A program made the position numbers and the translations under genes. Of a stretch of 64,000 bases of DNA, positions 10,694-23,092 are shown one piece after another. The stretch lies in assembly GCF_035083965.1 (NCBI RefSeq), contig NC_089725.1:29273925-29337924 (forward strand), in the 5' to 3' direction. Each line of letters starts with the position of its first letter. The first letter of the stretch is position 1. Below the pieces are notes generated by a model that did no database searches, was not told where the DNA came from, and worked only from the letters and a program-made list of their open reading frames with translations. Source of the stretch: Branchiostoma lanceolatum. Its lineage: Eukaryota > Chordata > Leptocardii > Amphioxiformes > Branchiostomatidae.

Positions 10694-12817
10694 ATGTTTT
10701 ACAAATTTAGCAACATCTCAGGAAGAATAGGGGCTGCGTCACAACAGGCAGCCTTCAGACCGGAGGTGAGTCCGAAAACGGCCGAATTGGGTGGGAAATT
10801 CTGGGCGATTGTGTGATCTGATATGATACTCGTAAAAGTGGACGCCATGTTTCTCCGGTTTACAAGCGGTAGAACTAGTAGAAGCCGGTAAACTGTAGTG
10901 GGTGTGCCTCACGTCAGTCTACAGTACAGATTCTTGGTTTTAACGATCGACAAATGTATACTTGTTAGCGCAAAGGGATTTCAGATCTTCCGTTGTTGTT
11001 GCTTACTCTGAAGCTAAAAGTGAAACATGAAAGTGACCTTCAGTCTTGTTCAATTATGGGGGAGGGGGGCGATTTGAACATGGCTATGTAAGATCAAGGA
11101 CATATATATCCAATATAATGTCCTCGATAAGATCTTAAGAGGTTTATAAAATCAGTAGATTTGTAGATCTGCCTGTACAGTTATAAATGATAAGACATGA
11201 GTAGAGAAGAACCTTTGTAGGTCGGAAGTGTAGAAATTATGTCAGTTACAAATAAATAAAGTGGTAGCTATGCTACAGGCATCAAATCACACTTCGCCTC
11301 AAATTAAAGAAGATTACTTCTTCACCCTTTCAAAATATAACATACTGCTGTGAAGGCCCCCCAGACGTGAACAAAACCCGACAGGGCGTTGTTATGCAAA
11401 TCAAGATAATGTCAAGACGAGCACTGTTTTCAAGCCGGGGGCCTTCACCTTTGACACTGCACATGCGTAGTAGCAACTCCGAACTAGCTTATAACATACT
11501 GTTAGTGTTAGGAACGTAAAGTCGTTGATCTGGACGGAAGCAGCTACTAGCGCTTTCACACTTCCAAGTACGCATGTGCTTAATTGAAGGCCCCTGAGAC
11601 ATAAACAAAAGCTTTGGCTCCAAAATGCTACAATACGTACCTTGAAATCCACAAGAAGTGTGTATGTATGGCTTATCTAGAGCTGTAACAGAATAAACAT
11701 GTTTTTAGCAATGTTATTATAACGATAATAATACCTCAGTTGCATAGTCTGGCCCACAGGAAGAGATCTTATTACTCGGACCCATTCTAGAAGATGAAAC
11801 GCTCACATCAAGGACGAAAAGACTAGAGTACAAATGGTCTATGGGACGAAAAGACTAGAATTAGTAGAAAGCATGTGTCTTTGTGTTAGTCCTCATTTCT
11901 CACACCATACCATGCATGTCTCCTCCCCAGGGCATCCTGCCCCTCACACAGACAGAAGCCCCGCCCTTGATATTCGGCTCACCTGTAAAATCAGCAGGTG
12001 AGGAGGCGGCAGCTCCAAGGGGGAAACCAACGATAGTCCGGAACAAAGTCCCAGAGATGCAGCAAATCATGCAGGTATGGAGACATATCTCTTAAGACCT
12101 TGCAGTGGGTGTTCCAGGCTATCTTGACATTGCAACTTGTATCAATTCTATTCAAATCCTTTTTTTTCTGATTCAAAAAACTAAATTCAACACTGTAGGA
12201 AATCTACTTAGGTTCCTTCTTTCACTTTTGAGAAATGTCATACACATGTATATTTTTAATCTTCAAACAGATGATGGGGTAGAAAGTTGTAACATTTTAT
12301 GACCTTCTGAATCTGATAGAGTACTGTCAGAAAAAAGCAGATCAGAAAATGTTACGAATTTCTAACCCCAACATCTGCTTGTATTGTTTAGTCTAACCAT
12401 TGAGACCATGTAGGCCAAACTTTAGATTACACTCCCTCCAATACTCACTATCTTCTATGTAGCTTGTGCTGGAATGTATGACAAACCAGGATGGTACCTG
12501 TGCTAAGTTTGACCTAAATGCCCCCCTGACAATTCTCCTGTCTTTCCCACAGAGACCTGGTAACATGTTGTATGTGAAGAAAGGTAGGGTTAGGGTAAAG
12601 AGGATATTAGTTTTGACCTACATGGCACAAATTGACGCAAAGCATTCCTGACAACCTCCTGTCTTCCCCACAGAGACCTGGTAACATGTTGTACGTGAAG
12701 AGGGGAGGACTTGACGCTATGCTGTACAGAGGGACAATGGGGCTCACGGTGTTGGGAGTTCTGTACGCCTGCTTCGGCCTCTTCCAGGCCATGATGCCCA
12801 AGAAGAGCCAGGATTGA
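10694..12817 (+). CDS. COX7A2L: Cytochrome c oxidase subunit 7A-related protein (COX7A2L/SCAF1-like), 119 aa
   Basis: Small inner-membrane protein that links complexes III and IV in respiratory supercomplexes. Exons: 10694-10765, 11931-12074, 12674-12817; all junctions are phase 0. The start MFYKFSNISGRIG matches the MYYKFSG start of the family. Exon 2 holds TEAPPLIFGSPVK and NKVPEMQQIMQ. Exon 3 holds RPGNMLYVKRGGLDAMLYRG, then a single transmembrane helix (TMGLTVLGVLYACFGLFQAM) and PKKSQD. Length matches the family (about 114 aa). Intron 1 (10766-11930) holds a diverged repeat with GAAGGCCCC near 11345 and 11588. A likely poly(A) signal AATAAA is at about 13606. A partial copy of exon 3 lies upstream at 12553. 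It is distinguished from ordinary COX7A by the long N-terminal region encoded by exons 1-2. Confidence 0.92.
12260..12384. mobile_element. MITE-like element, CTCCAAGCAGAT family
   Basis: CTTCAAACAGATGATGGGGT, then AGAAAGTTGTAACATTTT, at the left is matched by the inverse of AAAATGTTACGAATTTCTAA, CCCCAACATCTGCTTGTA at the right. The arms are about 38 bp with about 50 bp between. It lies in COX7A2L intron 2. Confidence 0.75.
12553..12651 (+). pseudogene. Partial tandem copy of COX7A2L exon 3 (possible alternative terminal exon)
   Basis: A splice acceptor (TTTCCCACAG) and the first 27 nt of exon 3 (coding RPGNMLYVK) are repeated 121 bp upstream of the real exon. A possible donor GTAGGG follows at 12584. 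Splicing out there would give 31 nt and break the frame. Read through, it would end at a TGA at 12649-12651, giving 32 residues rich in K/R and V instead of the transmembrane helix. Whether it is used cannot be told. Confidence 0.7.
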
Positions 12818-15019
12818 CACCAGCTGATGTCCTAGATGCTGTGGGATGGGGCAATATTCACAACACACAGATTCACTCACTAGTCCCGAGACTGTCCTGA
12901 CAATGCCATTGGTTATGTGTGGTTTTGAGACAGACTTGAACTGGAATGGACTCATGTTTTGGAGGGGATAATTGATACAAATGTATACCACAACAAATAT
13001 GCCAAGCTTGTATTTCATAACATGATTACTCCCTGGCCCTGCTTACACCACTAGTATTTTTAGATGACTTTCAGCATTGAAATGTGATCACATGAACTGA
13101 TTGTTTTTCTGAGTGGAATAACTGGTAACAAGTACTACATTGTATGCTGCAACATATATGAGAGCTTGTATTTCAACCTACCACCACCAGTAATAATCTT
13201 ATAACATATGAGAGTCAAATGGTATGCTGTTATTTGAATGGTCGACACCTCAATTAGACACATTTGTACAGTATTTACTTGTTGAAAGACAAGCCATTTC
13301 TTGTTTGTTGAAGTCAAAACAATCACTAGACCCAAATCTTCCATCTATTTTATGTGTTTGCACATTTTATTCAGAGGACTGAGTAAGACACAAACTCACT
13401 GCATAGCCCTGTGGAATTGTACTTGCCATGTACAATGTTTTTGATTTTCTGAAGTTGCTGCAGTATCAAAGGTGGCTTAGATTGTGAACTTATGAATATG
13501 AGAGACGTCATTATATGATATGCGGCTTATATGATATATAGATTTCTTGGGTCTACAACACCAGAGTTTTATTCTTGTGTTCTCTGTAGTCTCTATGGCA
13601 GAGAAATAAAGAAATGTTTTTGAAATGTTTCTGAGTGGTCCTCTTGCTCTTTCAAGCATGTTGTATCACGTCTAATGTAAGGAGGTTGTGGACAGTTTAT
13701 ATCCTAATTGCACGTGTGTCTCTTACAGAAGAATGATTGCATTTTGAAACTGAAAAAAAATGTAAAGGTCCCAGTCTTTTTGAGGCAGTTGTTAAGATTA
13801 TAGGCAGTTGGGGCAGTGTGTTGTTAATCCACTGTGTCCAGGGTATGGTGTTGGAAAGCAGAGCCCATATAACCCTTCACCTTCCACCATGTGCACCTCT
13901 ATACCTCCCCAACAGAAGTCAGGTACATGTAGTAGACCCATTTACACCTGGGTGGAGTGAGGAAAGTCGTTTATATTTTGCAAGGAAACAATGCCTAGCT
14001 TGATGAAGAGACATCATTGATAAAAGACCTCCCCATCCCATCTCCATTCAGGTAGATGTGAGCACACATCTTGTATCCTGTTCAGGGCCAGAATTTAAAG
14101 CTGTCCCAGTGTCCACAGACCACTAAAATGTAGGCAGGGACAGCTCAAAAATCCCTTAGGACATTTTGGGGACAAATATTGGGACAATAAAAAATCATCA
14201 ATATGTCAGCCCTTCAAGTGTTTCTCAGCCATTTTTCTAGTTCAAAGTAGAGCTGACTGTGACTAGGGTAGAAACATGATCAGATCATCCTCAATTGATT
14301 TCCTTGGTTGCTTTCACTCACCTTTTATAATTAAGGGCCGTAGTAATTCCAAGCTATACTACAGGAACAGGAAGATGCATTTGTGAAGAAGATAGCTAGC
14401 ACAGAATGAAAGAAATTATACTTCGCATCTGATTCATTTGGATATAAAAAGTTTATTACATGTACTGTAGAACTAAATTTAACCTATCTATATTTGCATT
14501 ACTGTATACAAATAAACTGCATTATTCTGACTATCCATGATTTTGAATAAAACTTCATCTGTGAGTCAGTAATTAAACAAGACTAACAAAATCATGGATA
14601 TTGTAGAGACTTCATATGTTATTTCTGTATAGATCTTACCAACAAATTTTTCAATCATATAAAGGATCAGAGGACTAATCGAAACTTGGATGATACATGT
14701 ATGTGCTTTACTTTGTGTACGGAAAAAGCAATTTTGTTTGTCAGGAATCCAGTCTGGTTACCAACAGTCACTACGAGCTTGCAGGGTAGCGGTCATTGGA
14801 AGCGGACTAAAGCTAACAAGACTGGATTCAGGCTATGATTTTGTGGCACACGACACATCTCTACACTACATTTCTGAAGTTCTGATATGCAGCTGTATTT
14901 TTGATACACTTCTATCTGAAGACATTCATCAGTAGAAACAAGTTCACATCTTGAGCACAAAGTTCTAATATGCTGCTATATTTTGGGTACACTTCTATCA
15001 GCACCAGGTGAAAGGCGTT
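12818..15019. other. COX7A2L 3'UTR and tail-to-tail spacer with ISOC2
   Basis: No supported coding exon. COX7A2L 3'UTR probably ends after AATAAA at about 13606. A TTTATT at about 14449 could be the ISOC2 poly(A) signal on minus. A 90-bp inverted-repeat element lies at 14743-14831. The rest shows nothing I recognise. Confidence 0.5.
14743..14831. mobile_element. Short inverted-repeat element (AATCCAG family)
   Basis: The ends AATCCAGTCTGGTTA and TAACAAGACTGGATT are inverted copies about 60 bp apart, with an inner AGCTAACAAG. The related, longer copy at 24990-25132 shares the ends and the internal GCGGA/AAAGCTAAC pieces. Confidence 0.6.
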
Positions 15020-16042
15020 TCACATCTTTGGTACGAGTCCAGAGTCAGGTGCGCTGACTTTGATGAGTCCCTGAATCTCCTTGAACTTGGGGTGGTTCTT
15101 GTCCGCGACCAGCTGCAGCAGGGTGCTCTCCGAGGTGGTAACGACTGCGCCGGCCTGGCGCAGACGGTCGAAGGCGTACACTCTGGAATCAGGAAGGAAT
15201 GGAACAAGAAATCATATTTCACACTGAGACTGCATGTAGCTTACATTAATCAATATGCCCTTCTGTAGTCGCCACGGCTATCAGACCATATGAAATTACT
15301 GTGTGTGTATGTTTGCTTTGGTAAAGGTTGTGGAACAGGGTTGATCACATTACGGCTAATTGAAACTTTTCCTCCATTTGTACGAGGAGGTTACGCTGCT
15401 GTACATAGGGCAGCCGCCAGGGGGCCCAAAATATCATTATCATTTCTAGTTTTTGTCACAACCCTACCATCACTATAGCCGTTGTTGGTGCTCAACAGAC
15501 ACAAAGGCTGCATAAAACATAACCTCCATTTTTCATGGAGGTAATATGGCATCAAAAAGCCAAAGTCGCATTTATTAAAACCTGCTATAAAGGCTAATCT
15601 CCACACACCTGTCCATCTGACTCCTTGAGGAAGTGGCGTCTGCTATGACGTGCACGTCCATGCCCCGCGCCAGCAGGTCCAGTGCCGTCTGCTGCACGCA
15701 CACGTGCGCCTCTATCCCGAACAGCACCACGCTACGGACAGCCGGCATGGTCTTCAGCACGTCTTCAACCTCCGGGACCACCATGGAAAACTTGGTCTTA
15801 GGGACTACGACCTTTGCACTGCTGACGTCCAACTCTGCAACGGTACTGCCCAGTCCTTTCGGGTACTGTTCCGTTACGATCAGAGGGATGTCTAGGATTT
15901 TGCTGGCCTCCACGAGCCTCTGTCCGATTTGTAGGATCTCTGGAAAGAATCTGATCGCCGGTCGGAATCGCTCCTGCATGTCACAGAGGAAGAAAGCGGT
16001 GGTTTCGGCGCTCAAGTTGCCCAAAACTCGTGTGGCAGCCAT
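15020..16042 (-). CDS. ISOC2: Isochorismatase domain-containing protein 2-like, 198 aa
   Basis: Cysteine-hydrolase (isochorismatase) fold protein. The mammalian homologue is mitochondrial or nuclear with an unsettled substrate. Exons 15609-16042 and 15020-15182 join at AG|A (Arg). The candidate catalytic triad is visible: D21 in [11 protein letters not shown]82 in VPKTKFSM, and C115 in [17 protein letters not shown]. The second exon carries [16 protein letters not shown] and [13 protein letters not shown], then APDSGL near the end, as in vertebrate ISOC2. The length matches the family (about 200 aa). The start [15 protein letters not shown] is the only in-frame ATG upstream of the fold. A GC box (GGGCGGGGC) lies 30 bp upstream, at about 16073. 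Sequence alone cannot exclude ISOC1, but the short N-terminus favours ISOC2. Confidence 0.9.
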
Positions 16043-18291
16043 GTTTGATGTAGCCAGGTGTACTGCTGAAGTGGGCGGGGCATTCGTGGTGGCAGATTCG
16101 GAGTAAAGCGAACTCTGGCGACTTCAAAATCTGACTAACCTACTGTAATGGATGTTAGGGTTTCCCCGAATGTTGTGCATAAGCGCTCCAAAATCCCGCT
16201 TATGTTATGGTTTCCCAGGCCCTGGATTTCCCCGAATAATAATAATTTGTGAACAGGCGCTTCAGAATCTGGGGAATTCCCCGAGTACGCCAGTCAGGCA
16301 TGTCAGGGGATTCCCCTTACTCACTGTGCATGTGCATGACATGAACTGTTCACGTGAAGAACTTGCACGCTTCCATCTGAAGCAACCTCTACAGGTGACC
16401 AACCAGGTACGGCCAAAAAGACACTGGCCAATCAGGTACCGCCAAGAAAGGCTCACATTTTAGAAATCATGCTTGTCTGGGGCAGTCATATGACTCTTTC
16501 CGCGAAAATACAGCGTGGGATTTTTGTTTACGTATAGTCCAGTGATGTAGTTCAGGAGTGTAGGGTAAGAGCCTCAGTGTGTGAGCTGTGCATTCATATG
16601 TGCGGTAGGAATACTAGAATAGCCCATAGCGTGCAGGGCTTGTGCTACATTTACGCTAATCCCGTGTAACAGGTTGCAGAAAGTCTCGTAGGAGATCAGG
16701 AGGAAGCTGTTAGCTAATGCTTGTTCACAAACGATCAAGGGATCAACAGTTCACCACATGCACAGCTCAGGTTGGTGTTAACGTTACATGAAGTTCGGTG
16801 TTGTGCACGCTCGCATCTTTTTCTCTGTGTATTACCGGTGGGCTCGTTGACCAGCCTGGACATTTGATAAATCAAATCATATGGATGAGAATTGTATTAT
16901 AATTTTTCCTCCAAGGTTGATAGAAAAAAAGGCCAAACAAGTCTGAACGGGTAGCGTAATATTTGCCTTAGGGGATGTCTACACAATGTTTGTGTGTTAT
17001 GTTCCGCTTTCAGACTGAAGCTAGTAAAATGGTAACCTTTACGTGTATTGTTTCATGCATAGGAATATGTAGATTGTATTTTCATGAGCAGTATGAGCAG
17101 CAACAGTTGCTCTCGCCTTGTATTGTGTTACATTTGTATCTCTCATAGTACTGAAAAGTTACTGGGTTATTATAATAGCAAATCCAGGGTTTGTTATGAT
17201 CACGTGACCATTCTTACGCAATGAAAGACTCGTGACTTGAGTGAGGTAATGCCATGCGCTGTAGAGTGTCGACCCTTGTAGTAAGAGGAGCTGAGTAAGA
17301 GAGACCTCTGGCGACTTCTCGAGGTTCTTCAAATTCTCTCTCAAAAGGAATATTTTTCACAGCAAAAATTCAATGGACTACTAAGTAAGGTTCATACGAG
17401 GAAGGGGCAAATGAGATTTGATTTTCAAATGTGTTTAATTATTTTTGGGGTGGGGGAAATTTTGAAATCCTTTGTTTACACACCTGAGTGAGGTGACCCA
17501 ACCTGACCCCTGGGTGGAGTAATTGAGGACATTGAGGAAACAGGTGGGAAAGTTGGTATTCATTCATTCTTGTTGCCAACTTCCAACTTTGGTTAAATGA
17601 TTAGTGGGCATATAAAGTCTTGCAGTAAGTGTGTTGATATAAAAGCTGTTAGAATACTACTCTCCGAGCAGAGGAGTGGCTCCGGCTGGTTTTGACATGT
17701 TTTAGGTGTTTTTGTCGGGCTTTCTATTTTGTCTCGTTTTCTTTATGTCGCCAAGCCAAGTAGAATGCCCGACAAAAATGCCTAAAACACTTCAAAAACC
17801 AGCCAGAGCCATTCCACTGCCTGGGGAGTATTGAAATACATTCAGAATTAGCATGATTGCTGATTTGTTGCTGATTTGTGAATAGGATTCCACAGAACCC
17901 GCATCTGGCTTTTACTTGACCTTAAATATTGCAGGATGATGGTTAATGGGTCAGAATGATTTTCCTGCCTCTACAGCACTGTGTCGCAAATATCTTCATA
18001 ATGGCATTGTAAGTGTAATCGTAAAAGATAATGAAAGTTGTGATGGGGGTCTCTAAAGTATTATTCCATTTAAGAATTTGAAGGGGTGCTTAAGAATAAT
18101 TTTTGGAATACATGCACTTTTATGCAAAGCTTTTATTGGAAAATTTTTGTATAGGATGGAGCACATGCAGCACAAGGCCAGCTGCTCTTCTTGGTTATCA
18201 ACTAATGAAACATTGCAGAAATAAACTCCAGCAGATTATGATATTTTATATATCTTTTTCCAGAGTAGAGACGAGCCCTGAGTGTTAAGAG
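16043..18291. promoter_or_regulatory. Divergent promoter and 5' untranslated region of the death-domain gene
   Basis: It separates ISOC2 (minus) from the plus-strand death-domain gene. A Sp1-type GGGCGGGG is near 16073. A clear acceptor (TTTTTCCAG, 18255-18263) precedes 28 nt of 5'UTR and the ATG at 18292, so at least one noncoding exon must lie upstream; CAGCTCAG|GTTGGT near 16766 is a possible donor. A MITE-like element lies at 17658-17830. 16150-16310 contains repeated TTTCCCCGAAT-like pieces I do not recognise. Confidence 0.45.
17658..17830. mobile_element. MITE with 9-bp target duplication (Mutator-like size class)
   Basis: It begins TACTCTCCGAGCAGAGGAGT and ends with the inverted copy ...CACTGCCTGGGGAGTA. 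The interior arms TTTTAGGTGTTTTTGTCGGG / CCCGACAAAAATGCCTAAAA also pair. Flanks TTAGAATAC and TTGAAATAC form an imperfect 9-bp target-site duplication. A second copy with a perfect duplication is nested at about 43920-44101. Confidence 0.75.
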
Positions 18292-20706
18292 ATGACGACC
18301 AACTCTTCAGCCAGCGGTGACAGGGAGTCTCCAGTGCTGAGCCCAAGAGAGGCAGGCCAGCCCTTCACCTACACACCTGCCGACAGGCCAAAGAAAAGGT
18401 CCTCAAAAGGCGGCAAAAAAGGCAAGAGGGAAGAAAATGATCAACCACCCTGTCAGCCCGAAGTTGTCACAGAAGAAGTCGGGAGTGACGGAGGTGTCAT
18501 TGAAACCACCTGCAAGGATGTCGTTGTGTACGTTCCCCGCAACCACTTGTCGGGGAGGGGGGTGCAAGAGGTGACCGTTACCGTGTCAACTGATTGTCCA
18601 CCAGAAGCCCAGGGCCCCCAGACCGCAGCGGTTGCACCCCTGGTTAAGGTAGAGCTCAGCAAACCAGAGAATGTGGAAAAGACCATTGTTGTGGATGTCC
18701 AAATGGATACGAGGATCAAAGAAGAGGAGAGGAACACCACCCACATCGAGTGCCTTCGAAGCAGCTGTCCCAACAATGGTTATGAGCAAGTCGACCGTCA
18801 ACTGTACCGGATGATGCCAGGCAACATCATCAGACTGCTTCTGCAAGGGCCAGGTCAGGAAAACTTCATCATGGTGGTGGCTAAGACCGTGAAGGACTAC
18901 ATCTGGGACACGCTGGAACGAAAGGTGACTTTTGCAGTGTTTGGTCCATGGAGTCTCCAGAAATCCATGGTCCCGGTGCTGTTCTATTCCTGTCATGGTC
19001 TCCGTGGACTCTTGGCATGGTACGACTCCTTGAGGGAAAGGATGGGATCTGCCAGTCAGGCAGAGGGTCATGTACAGTGGGGAGAGAGCTACGACATATA
19101 TGTGGGCAAACCACAGAGACTTGAGGTTACTGCATCACTCAAATCATCTTCCTGGGAAGTTGATGAAGAAAACAAGCAAACAGTCATAACTAAGGGAGCT
19201 CTGAAGAAAAGACGCAGCGACAAATATGGGTTCGTAGTGACAAAGAAGAGCGGCAAGAAGACAGACCCATTCGTCATCACCTTCAAAGTAAAGCAGGAGG
19301 AGAAGAGCAAGGCGTTTGAATTCCATGTTGCCACCCCAGCTGGCCCTCCTGACAGCGCCCCAACAAGCCCACGGCTGAAGCGTAGAAGAAGAGGAACGCC
19401 ACAGAGGAGGTCAAGCGCCAATCTACATCCGACAGCTCCCTCGGTTATCAACTGTCAAATCGTCAGGGCCAAGCTGACCAGACACAGAAGCCAGTGGTAT
19501 AAACTGGACTACAACCAAGGACAGTTCATTCCAGTCTTGACCAACCAGGGAGTCTTTGGCCACAGTGATAAGGAAGAAAAGGAGTACTGGGTGGGATACA
19601 CCGATGGAAGAGTTGGCTTCTTCCCGAGTGATGATGTGGAAATCGTGGAGAGTCTCCGTCCCGAGGTCTGTCCGACCAAGGACGGCCTTCTCCGGTCCCT
19701 CCTGGAGCCCTGTCGTCATCTGAAGTTCAACTACAGTTTCATCCGACAGGAGATTGTCAACAACCTTGTGAAGTGGCCCAAGCTCGCGAGGCAGGTCGGC
19801 TTCAACGAGGCTGACATCGAAGACATCAAGGTCAGGAACTGCGATGACGGCAAAGAGCAGGTCGCTGCGATGATGGAAGACCTTCGACAGCGCATTGGGG
19901 AGGAAAAGCCTGAGCTCCTGATGACTGTCATCGATGGACTGTTCCGTTGTGGGATTCCTTACAAGAAGGTCGACTGTCCTCAGCTGGCACTCAAGATAAT
20001 GTTAGACTCCCTTCTGTACACTGTGGCCCTCAGCACGCACCCAAGCTACCTGGAGCTGGGAGCTAAGCTCGGGTACAACATCATCCATCTGATGAGAATC
20101 AACCAGCAATGCAAGGGAGTGAGCAGCTCTGAAAAAGTAGGTTTTCCTTTTCTTATTTATCTTCCCTTGTTTCTCTTGTGAATTTTTCTTTCTCAACAAT
20201 ATAATAATCAGTGCCAATAATGCAAGGTAACTGTTACTCAAGCAACTGGATAGATTTAGGAAACGGTCAGACGTTTCAAGTAGCATCCAGGAGTCACTGA
20301 CAAAAGGTAGTGGATGCTACGAAAATGTCTGACCGTTTCTTAAATCTTGAGTATCTGTTACTAGCACCTTGCATATGTTATGTTACCTGGATGTCTAACC
20401 ATCATCAATGTACTCATTGACAAGTTCACATATCATATCATATGCTGGTCTCTTCATACTGCCTATTGGTCTGGATTGATGAGTTCCTGTGTCTGTCCCC
20501 TCCAGGCGTGCCAGCCAGAGTACGCCGTGCTCCAGGAGTGGCAGGCGCAGAAGTGGAGCGGGAAGAACCAGGACCCGGTGGACATGCTGCAGTGGCTGCA
20601 CATCGTGGTGCAGGAGATGAGCGAGGGTAGCCACGGCGACCAGGAGTTCCGACACATCCAGGGCGTCATCCTCTTCCTGCTCTGCTACAGGCGCATCCCG
20701 CTGTGA
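18292..20706 (+). CDS. Uncharacterised protein with SH3-like segment and two death-domain-like segments, 681 aa
   Basis: I do not recognise a named orthologue. Exons 18292-20136 (615 codons, unusually long here) and 20506-20706 join in phase 0 (SSEK|ACQPEY). Residues 1-150 are low-complexity and charged (PKKRSSKGGKKGKREE). Residues 151-350 form a compact region with alternating strands and no family I can name. Residues 360-372 are a basic patch (RLKRRRRGTPQRR) resembling a nuclear signal. Residues 387-453 look SH3-like (QIVRAKLTRHRSQWY, then GYTDGRVGFFPSDDVEIV). Residues 478-560 resemble a death domain (WPKLARQVGFNEADIEDI, then QVAAMMEDLRQRIGEEKPE). Residues 571-660, crossing the intron, resemble a second (YLELGAKLGYNIIHLMRI, VLQEWQAQKW, DMLQWLHIVVQEM). 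This suggests an adaptor in apoptosis or innate signalling, by inference. Poly(A) signals are near 21794 and 21979. Confidence 0.8.
20219..20400. mobile_element. Hairpin MITE, ACTCAAGCAACTGGAT family
   Basis: GTTACTCAAGCAACTGGAT, then AAACGGTCAGACGTTTCAAG and TAGCATCC, is followed by the inverted arm GGATGCTACGAAAATGTCTG, ACCGTTTCTTAAATCTTGAG. It lies in the intron of the death-domain gene. Copies occur at 35138, 38372 and 59689. Confidence 0.75.
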
Positions 20707-22098
20707 GGCTGGTACTGTCAGACTTGTGTTCAATTCATTTTGTGGACTGAGAACAGCCTTATGTTTGACACCCCCTTACCATAACCCTAACAGTAACATA
20801 GGAGTTATGTAGGGTTATGGTTAGGGGTTTTGGAAATGCTTCTCTCTTAACTATCAATGGTATTTATTTTTGTCTAACATGTATGGAAATTGGAAATAGT
20901 GTTACATATATTTGACTTTGTAAGTCAATTAGATTTTCCAAATCCTGTCTTTCTTAGTCTAAAGTGTCCTGTGTGTAAGGTGCCTGTTGTATAGTCTATA
21001 GACCACTCTTACAGTAAACCAGACTGGATACTGTCTCCCGGTCATTCAGAACAGCGTGAATCATGGATTTGCTTTGAAAAGATATGATTGAATTCATAGG
21101 AGAGACATTCTGATGCACATGCAATGCAAAAAATAATGTGAGTGTAATAGCAACGTCAAATGCAATTTGAAGGTTCTTGAAGAGCCAACCATAATAGTGT
21201 TGGAAAGGAATCACAGTGTAGGTTAAAGTGAAAAGATACAGGGTTGATGTATCCAATAGTTGTTTTAAAGACACAGAACAAAGGGCTGCTTTGTAAACTT
21301 TGCTACTTTTGATGGATGAAAAACAGTTTGTACATATCCAGGGATGTGTTTTTAGGACATTTTGCCGTGCTGGTAAATGGTTTTGCCTGTTGCATTTTTA
21401 TACCCAAGAACTTGTGTATTTGGTGAAAATATTGAATATTTAGAGTATTACTCGTTTTGTGTATATTTTGGTGAATGGTTTGTGTACTCATTTCCTACTT
21501 ATAAATATGTAATTTGAAAAATGTTAGCTTATCATCTACTACGGTATTACCCACCACAAATGAAATGTAGCCGGTATACAGCTTCAGAAAAACAAAAAAT
21601 CAAAACAGTGGCCAATTTGAGAACATCATTTTGATAATTTTATACAGGAACATGTACCAGGATATCCATTTGTAAATTTTTGCTAAAATGTTGTAAATGT
21701 TTGGTATGTTATCTGTGATAGGTGGTGCTTGCTTCTCCAGTTGTCCTATGAATTGATTTAGGTAACAACATAAATACCCTGACAGGCAGTAGAATAAATG
21801 AAATATTGACAGTAGTATAATGTCATCTGGTTACAGGGTCTGCAAAGTTGTGAATATGATGGAAAATATATCTATTATAGTAATTGCATGGAACCAGTAA
21901 AACGTCTGTGTGCTGAATTTGTCACAAATGTTTTACGCCAGGTTTTACGTTGGTGTATTTGGATATCTAATTGCGTAAAATAAACCAGGACCTGTACCTG
22001 AAATGTATGACTATTTTGTGTGAGTCATATCATGCCTCACTGTTGCTATGGTTAAAACAGCTGCACTCCGCCCACCTTAGTTACTGCCCTTAAAATAA

Positions 22099-22388
22099 AT
22101 CTCCAAGCAGATCTACCGGTGGCAAGACAGACAAAGGGCCAAAGCAAGTATCCAATCCGCCACCTTGGCTATGAGGACGGGCAATGACATCATTTTTGAA
22201 AAGAAATGCTCTTCCCTGTTTGAGTGAAGGCAGATCCCTGGTACTGTTCTAGCCCTTTGATGTTATCTTGCAACCAGTAGATCTGCATCGGCCTGAGTTT
22301 CATCCTGTTTAGTTCCAGGCTCATGGTGAAGGTAGAGCCTGGAACTGAAACAGGTTGACACTCAGGCTAGATCTGTTTGGAGATTACC
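22099..22388. mobile_element. MITE-like element, CTCCAAGCAGAT family (longest copy)
   Basis: It starts CTCCAAGCAGATCTACCGGT and ends with the inverted GCTAGATCTGTTTGGAG. It is about 290 bp and includes an inner inverted pair near 22305-22365 (AGTTCCAGGCTC / GAGCCTGGAACT). No coding capacity. Confidence 0.7.
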
Positions 22389-23092
22389 TTAAAATATCAT
22401 GAAAACACAGTCAAAAAGAAATTTGCATCAATTATGAGACCACATTGTTTTGTTTCATCATGTCAGTCTACAGGGTAAAATGTATGCTATCTTGCATGCT
22501 GCATATTTAACCGACAATTAAATCATGACACACACAACTTGTAAGAATAACTACAACATGATGCAATTAGTACAGATGTATGGATACACATGATTCATGT
22601 GCGCAGAGATCCAAACAGATCTTTAGCAAACCTAAATTCCTTGGTGCTGTTAATCTAATTTTATCATCATCGATTTCCACTTTTTCTTACAAAAATGCAA
22701 AACACAGATAAAACACAATGTTAATAATGAAACTAAAAAAAAAAATCAACCTTAGTATCGAACGTTACATTTCACCCCAATGAAATCTGGACTATTTGAA
22801 ATCTAGCTTTATAATACTTCATTCTGTTGCATTTTTATTTCTCATTAACTATTTTGCTGCTATCACTTTTTATGTAACATGATGCCAGGACAGTGCTGAC
22901 AAACGTACGTAAAGATCACAGTCAATAACAATTGGTCATGATTCTCTTGTGTCACACACTTTGCATTGATACACATTAAGACACTGAATTTGCTAATTAA
23001 GGCATGAATGAGAAGCCTCTAACAGTTACATACATCTGTGGTGACACATCCCGGACATGGCTATGGCTCAACGATACGTTAAACTTTATCTA

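Noticed and set aside
15575-15608. Extension of ISOC2 exon 1 past the donor
   Set aside because: Open frame continues a few codons ([10 protein letters not shown]) but the GTGTGTGG donor and the exact frame of exon 2 ([12 protein letters not shown]) show splicing at 15609.
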